Shown piece after piece: positions 5,790-8,565 of a stretch of DNA of 8,565 nt (the stretch's first letter is position 1; each line of letters opens with the position of its first letter). The notes under the pieces are model-generated. The model was not told the origin of the DNA. It saw only the letters and a list, made by a program, of their open reading frames with translations, and ran no database searches. Origin of the DNA: JBBDXA01 sp040902585 (GTDB lineage: Bacteria > Planctomycetota > Phycisphaerae > Phycisphaerales > Phycisphaeraceae); assembly GCA_040902585.1 (NCBI GenBank), contig JBBDXA010000027.1, positions 1 to 8,565 of the forward strand. Reading direction: 5' to 3'. The translations under genes were made by a program, and so were the position numbers.

Positions 5790-5845
5790 GCGCAAGGCAT
5801 CGTAGCGCGCGAGTAGCTGATTTCACCGCACCTGCGGCGACCTCT

Positions 5846-6007
5846 TCAGTCCCGAGGAAACGAATCGGAAGGCGTTTGAACTCCCTCGCCGGACACGCGT
5901 TCTTTTTCAAGGGAGACGAGACGATCGCCACATTCCTTCTGCCGGGCGCGAGCATTCTCCATCATGCGATGGATGTCAAAATCGAATCGTCGCCACTTGC
6001 TCGCCAT
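5846..6007 (-). CDS. Small charged protein, overlapping the upstream small gene
   Basis: This 53-residue ORF starts at an ATG inside the 3' end of the preceding small gene and overlaps it by 32 bp in another frame. The sequence runs MASKWRRFDFDIHRMMENAR, then a charged stretch that could form a helix (about 12-38), and ends in a Ser/Pro-rich tail. I do not recognise the family. The only support is context: the overlapping arrangement typical of translationally coupled pairs, and position just upstream of the zinc-ribbon gene (56 bp away). It may be a partner protein of its neighbour, or chance. Confidence 0.35.
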   Translation of the reverse strand: MASKWRRFDFDIHRMMENARARQKECGDRLVSLEKERVSGEGVQTPSDSFPRD

Positions 6008-6179
6008 AGGTTGCCTTGCCTTTTACGGAAAACGGAATGTTCTGACTGGCCAGCGATTCCAGCGCGGCTTCGGGAACCATGTGCTCGCCGGTCTTGAGAA
6101 TGCGCCCGGAAAAACGCCCCAGCAGGAACGCCACAGCCCGCTTCTCAGTCTCACGGTCAGGAAAGGTGATGGTGATCAT
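5976..6179 (-). CDS. Conserved-looking 67-residue hypothetical protein
   Basis: The protein is MITITFPDRETEKRAVAFLL followed by GRFSGRILKTGEHMVPEAAL and an ending in IPFSVKGKATYGEQVATIRF. It reads like a compact folded domain: a beta strand, a helix from about 9 to 20, a GRFSGR turn, a second helix (about 35-47) and a final strand. I cannot name the family. The start is well supported: a GGAG Shine-Dalgarno site (6190-6187) lies 7 bases before the ATG at 6179, one of the few clear ribosome sites in the window. The frame extends upstream to 6254, but that part overlaps the dxs 3' end and has no better start. The ORF begins 58 bp after the dxs stop, so it may be read through from dxs. Its stop overlaps the start of the 53-residue ORF. 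A small two-gene module (regulator or toxin-antitoxin type) is possible but unproven. Confidence 0.6.
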   Translation of the reverse strand: MITITFPDRETEKRAVAFLLGRFSGRILKTGEHMVPEAALESLASQNIPFSVKGKATYGEQVATIRF

Positions 6180-6186
6180 CGTTGAA

Positions 6187-6190
6187 CTCC
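6187..6190 (-). promoter_or_regulatory. Shine-Dalgarno site that fixes the 67-residue ORF start
   Basis: GGAG on the minus strand (TTTGGAGTTCAACG before ATG) sits 7 bases from the ATG at 6179. Most other starts in this window have no such site. Confidence 0.6.
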
Positions 6191-6237
6191 AAAGCTTGTT
6201 CAATCCATCACAATGATAGGCACTGAGCCGGCCCTGC

Positions 6238-8250
6238 TCACCGCACCTTCGCACTGTTCACATCGACGTGAATCCGCGGGCTCGCCTGCACGCCGCCGTT
6301 GCGTTCGTCCAGGATCGCGCGGATGCGACGGGCAATGCCTGCCGCATCCAGGCCCGCATCGGCGAGCTGATTCGTGCGGCTGTCCTGGTGGAACCAGCGC
6401 TCGGGCATGGCGGCGCGGTGGATCAGATCCGTCGAGATGCGGCGGTCGTTCAAGCCTTCGAGCACGGCTGCGCCGAAGCCGCCCGTGATGGTGTGGTCTT
6501 CCACCGTCAGCACCGGCGAGCCCAGCGCGACGAGCTTCTCGAAGAGATCAATATCGACAGGCTTGGCGAAGCGGGCGTCGTAGAGGGCGATGTCATAACC
6601 TTGCTGCTCGAGATCCGCCATCGCCTGGGCGGCGAGGTACACCTCGGTGCCGTAGGCGACGATGCACAGGTCGGGCTTGGGCAGGGCCGCTGAAGCGGCC
6701 GCACCGGCGCCTGCGGCGACGGGGTCTACACGTCCGCCCGTGCGCTTGATAAAAATGCCCTTGCCCAGCTCGTAGGGCGGGAGCTTGTCAGCTGCGATCA
6801 ATGGCTCGGTGGCGACGTTGTCGCGCGGGTAGCGCACCAGGCTCGCGCCCGCATCGTACGTGCGCATGAACTCGAGGCCCGCACGAAGATTTTCTTCATC
6901 ACTCACCGCCAAGAGCGCGACGTTGGGCAGCGGGCGGAAGATGGAGATATCCATAAAGCCGTGATGCACCGCGCCGTCGCCGCCGACGTAACCCGCGCGA
7001 TCCATACACACGCGAACGGGCAGCCCTTGCAGCGAGACTTCCTGGAACACCTGATCCAGGGCCCGATGGCTGAACGTCGAATACACCGCGAAAAACGGCC
7101 TTAAACCGACCTTCGCCATGCCTGCGCACATGTCCATCGCGTGACTTTCGCAGATGCCCGTGTCCAGCGTGCGCTCGGGGAACAGCGGCTGCACTTTGCT
7201 GATGCCCGTGCCGTCCGGCATGGCCGCGGTCACGGCGAAGACCTTCTCATCACGCTTCATCACATCAATCATTGCATCGGCGTAGGCGGCGGTGAACGAT
7301 CGGCCGGCCTTCTTCAGTTCGACGCGGCAGCCCTCGACCACGAACGGGCGCGGCGAGTGGAACGTCGTCGCATCACCTTCAGAAAAATCAAAACCTTTGC
7401 CCTTGACCGTCTTGGCGTGCAGGAGCACCGGGGCGTCGTACTGTTTCACTTCGTTGAGCATGTCCACGAGCGAAGGCAGATCGTGCCCATCGACCGGGCC
7501 GACGCAGACGAATCCGAACTGCTCGAACATGTGGCCGGTGAGGAAGGCAGCCTTCATCATCTCGCCCGCGCGGTGGTACATGTCTTCGAGGAGGGAGCCG
7601 CCGGGGATTCGCTTGAGGACTTCGTGAGCGCGGTTTTTCAGATTGGTGTACGTCGGGCTGACGCGCACGCGATCGAAGTAGGACGCCATCGCGCCCTGCG
7701 GCTTGGCGATGGACATGCCGTTGTCATTGAGGACGACGAGGAACTGCCGCTTGAGTGTGCCCGCGTTGTTCAACCCTTCCATCGCGACGCCGTTGACGAT
7801 CGAGGCATCGCCGATGATGGAGACCACGCTGCGATCGCCCTGGCCCAGCACGGTGTCCGCCCGCGCCATGCCCACGGCTGTCGAGATCGCGGTGCCCGCA
7901 TGCCCGACGCTGAACAGGTCATAGGAAGATTCAGAAGGCTCGGGGAAGCCGGCCATGCCGCCCTTTTGACGGAGCTTGTTCATCAGGTCGAGCCGGCCGG
8001 TGAGCAGCTTGTGAGGGTAGCACTGATGGCCCACATCGAAGAGAAGCCGATCGTGCCCGAAGTCGAAGACATAGTGGAGCGCGATGGTGAGTTCGACGAC
8101 GCCGAGGTTGGGCGCGAGGTGGCCGCCTGATTTGGAGACCTGATCGCAGATGGCGTGGCGAACCTCTTTGGCGAGTTCGGGAAGCTGATCAACGGACAGC
8201 TTCTTGAGGTCAGAGGGGGAGTGAATCTTTCGGAGCAGGTCAAGAGCCAT
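6238..8250 (-). CDS. dxs: 1-deoxy-D-xylulose-5-phosphate synthase
   Basis: DXS condenses pyruvate and glyceraldehyde-3-phosphate to DXP, the first step of the MEP isoprenoid pathway; DXP also feeds thiamine and pyridoxal synthesis. The 670-residue protein has the transketolase-like order. The N-terminal thiamine-diphosphate domain has SGGHLAPNLG (41-50), DVGHQCYPHKLLTGR (72-86), a GDA variant of the GDG motif (147-149) with NNAG (161-164), and NDN (175-177). The pyrimidine-binding domain has DTGICESHAMD with catalytic E368, YSTFSHRALDQ (390-400) and DRAGYVGGDGAVHHG (417-431). A C-terminal domain starts about residue 520 and includes VEDHTITGGFG (583-593). The usual length is 620-640. Part of the excess is an Ala/Gly-rich stretch (511-523) at the domain boundary. 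The ATG at 8250 gives the normal N-terminus (MALDLLRKIHSPSDLKKLS). No strong Shine-Dalgarno site is seen; an AAAGG lies about 11 bases upstream. Confidence 0.96.
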   Translation of the reverse strand: MALDLLRKIHSPSDLKKLSVDQLPELAKEVRHAICDQVSKSGGHLAPNLGVVELTIALHYVFDFGHDRLLFDVGHQCYPHKLLTGRLDLMNKLRQKGGMAGFPEPSESSYDLFSVGHAGTAISTAVGMARADTVLGQGDRSVVSIIGDASIVNGVAMEGLNNAGTLKRQFLVVLNDNGMSIAKPQGAMASYFDRVRVSPTYTNLKNRAHEVLKRIPGGSLLEDMYHRAGEMMKAAFLTGHMFEQFGFVCVGPVDGHDLPSLVDMLNEVKQYDAPVLLHAKTVKGKGFDFSEGDATTFHSPRPFVVEGCRVELKKAGRSFTAAYADAMIDVMKRDEKVFAVTAAMPDGTGISKVQPLFPERTLDTGICESHAMDMCAGMAKVGLRPFFAVYSTFSHRALDQVFQEVSLQGLPVRVCMDRAGYVGGDGAVHHGFMDISIFRPLPNVALLAVSDEENLRAGLEFMRTYDAGASLVRYPRDNVATEPLIAADKLPPYELGKGIFIKRTGGRVDPVAAGAGAAASAALPKPDLCIVAYGTEVYLAAQAMADLEQQGYDIALYDARFAKPVDIDLFEKLVALGSPVLTVEDHTITGGFGAAVLEGLNDRRISTDLIHRAAMPERWFHQDSRTNQLADAGLDAAGIARRIRAILDERNGGVQASPRIHVDVNSAKVR
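6682..6720 (-). repeat. Ala-rich insertion with TTCA-loop hairpin inside dxs
   Basis: Residues 511-523 (VAAGAGAAASAAL) interrupt the domain boundary of DXS. Within the coding DNA, GGCCGC-TGAA-GCGGCC (6685-6700) is a perfect stem with a four-base loop that reads TTCA in the gene's own strand. The copA insertion 2 contains a stem with the same loop in the same orientation relative to translation. Confidence 0.55.
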
Positions 8251-8565
8251 GGGTCAGCGAACCTTTCGAATCACGTCGCCGCGGCGAGGCGGCGAGGGTT
8301 TGGCATGGGTCAGCGTTGTGTCAGCGTTGGGTGGCGATGCGCATCCATCGGGCGGCCTTGCCTTTGGCGGCAAAGCGACGGGGGCGTCCGGGGGCGGGAT
8401 GTTTGAGCAGGCAGGGCATGGGAGGCTTGCGAGAGAGTCACTATCGAACCATTCAAATCATTCAAACCATACAGCATAGCGAGGTTGAGGATTTAGTGTC
8501 GGGGGAACTCTTACTCCCCTCCCTCTCAGGGAGGGGTTGGGGGAGGGTCGGGCGAGCGGAGCAGT
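8251..8565. other. Non-coding region upstream of dxs
   Basis: No gene is supported in these 315 bases. Visible structures: a 12-bp direct repeat catgggtcagcg at 8248-8259 (covering the dxs ATG) and 8304-8315, the second of which starts an 11-codon ORF ending upstream of dxs (8306 to 8271, minus); a tandem tcagcgttg (about 8310-8329); a 10-bp palindrome gatgcgcatc (8336-8345); an AT-richer patch with repeated attcaaa words (about 8449-8470), the likeliest promoter area for dxs; and a G-rich hairpin at the window end. No clear paired -35/-10 was found. Confidence 0.6.
8516..8552. repeat. G-rich hairpin / REP-like element with quadruplex potential
   Basis: cccctccct (8516-8524) pairs exactly with agggagggg (8528-8536) around a ctc loop. 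On the plus strand it continues as five G-runs (8529-8531, 8533-8536, 8539-8543, 8545-8547, 8550-8552) separated by one or two bases. This satisfies a G-quadruplex pattern with very short loops. The ctccct...agggagg...ttggggg layout resembles dispersed intergenic repeats found in many bacteria. Confidence 0.65.

Noticed and set aside
5660..6097. Plus-strand 145-codon frame across the zinc-ribbon start and small ORFs
   Set aside because: Arg-rich shadow frame; the minus-strand genes there have a zinc ribbon and a Shine-Dalgarno site.
5976..6254. 92-codon version of the small ORF
   Set aside because: The upstream 25 residues overlap the dxs 3' end, and the GGAG site points to the internal ATG at 6179.
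7141..8130. 329-codon open frame on the plus strand opposite dxs
   Set aside because: It is a shadow in GC-rich DNA: His/Arg/Glu-rich without domain pattern, lying wholly antisense to a clear dxs.
8420..8480. dxs promoter on the minus strand (TTGAAT and GATAGT words)
   Set aside because: The spacing between the hexamers is only about 14 bases and the matches are weak; not enough to call.

Overview
The window is GC-rich and gene-dense. It looks like a chromosomal segment of a planctomycete, probably close to Phycisphaerae. Two things support this inference: a small membrane protein ending in a CxxCGYNL...CPECG zinc ribbon, a style common in that phylum, and a DXS with the variant cofactor motif GDASIVNG. 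Most genes lack a clear Shine-Dalgarno site. No RNA gene, integrase, transposase or CRISPR array was found.

Layout. Positions 1-141 hold a long imperfect hairpin. A GNAT N-acetyltransferase (142-642, +) follows, then a repeat-rich gap of about 200 bp. Next are a stand-alone ABC ATPase (840-1700, +), a perfect 31-bp inverted repeat, and purE (1855-2346, +) with a possible leaderless promoter. purE converges on copA (2377-4908, -) across a short hairpin. copA is divergent from a MazG-like pyrophosphohydrolase (4934-5257, +), with only 25 bp between them. The mazG 3' end overlaps, antisense, a zinc-ribbon membrane protein (5184-5789, -). Upstream of that gene on the minus strand are two overlapping small ORFs (5846-6007 and 5976-6179) and then dxs (6238-8250, -). 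The last 315 bp are non-coding, with repeats and a G-rich hairpin.

Function. The recognised genes are mostly housekeeping or accessory: purine synthesis (purE), isoprenoid precursor synthesis (dxs), copper export (copA), nucleotide-pool cleaning (mazG-like), acetyl transfer and an ABC ATPase. They do not form one pathway, and the frequent strand changes argue against one large operon. I did not find a convincing new multi-gene system.

The most unusual signal is the amount of palindromic DNA, some of it inside genes. copA carries two in-frame insertions of about 50 and 67 codons. They contain hairpin elements and simple tandem words resembling those in the gaps between genes. dxs carries a small Ala-rich insertion with the same kind of TTCA-loop hairpin. 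This resembles the in-frame palindromic elements known from Rickettsia, but here it is inferred from one window only.
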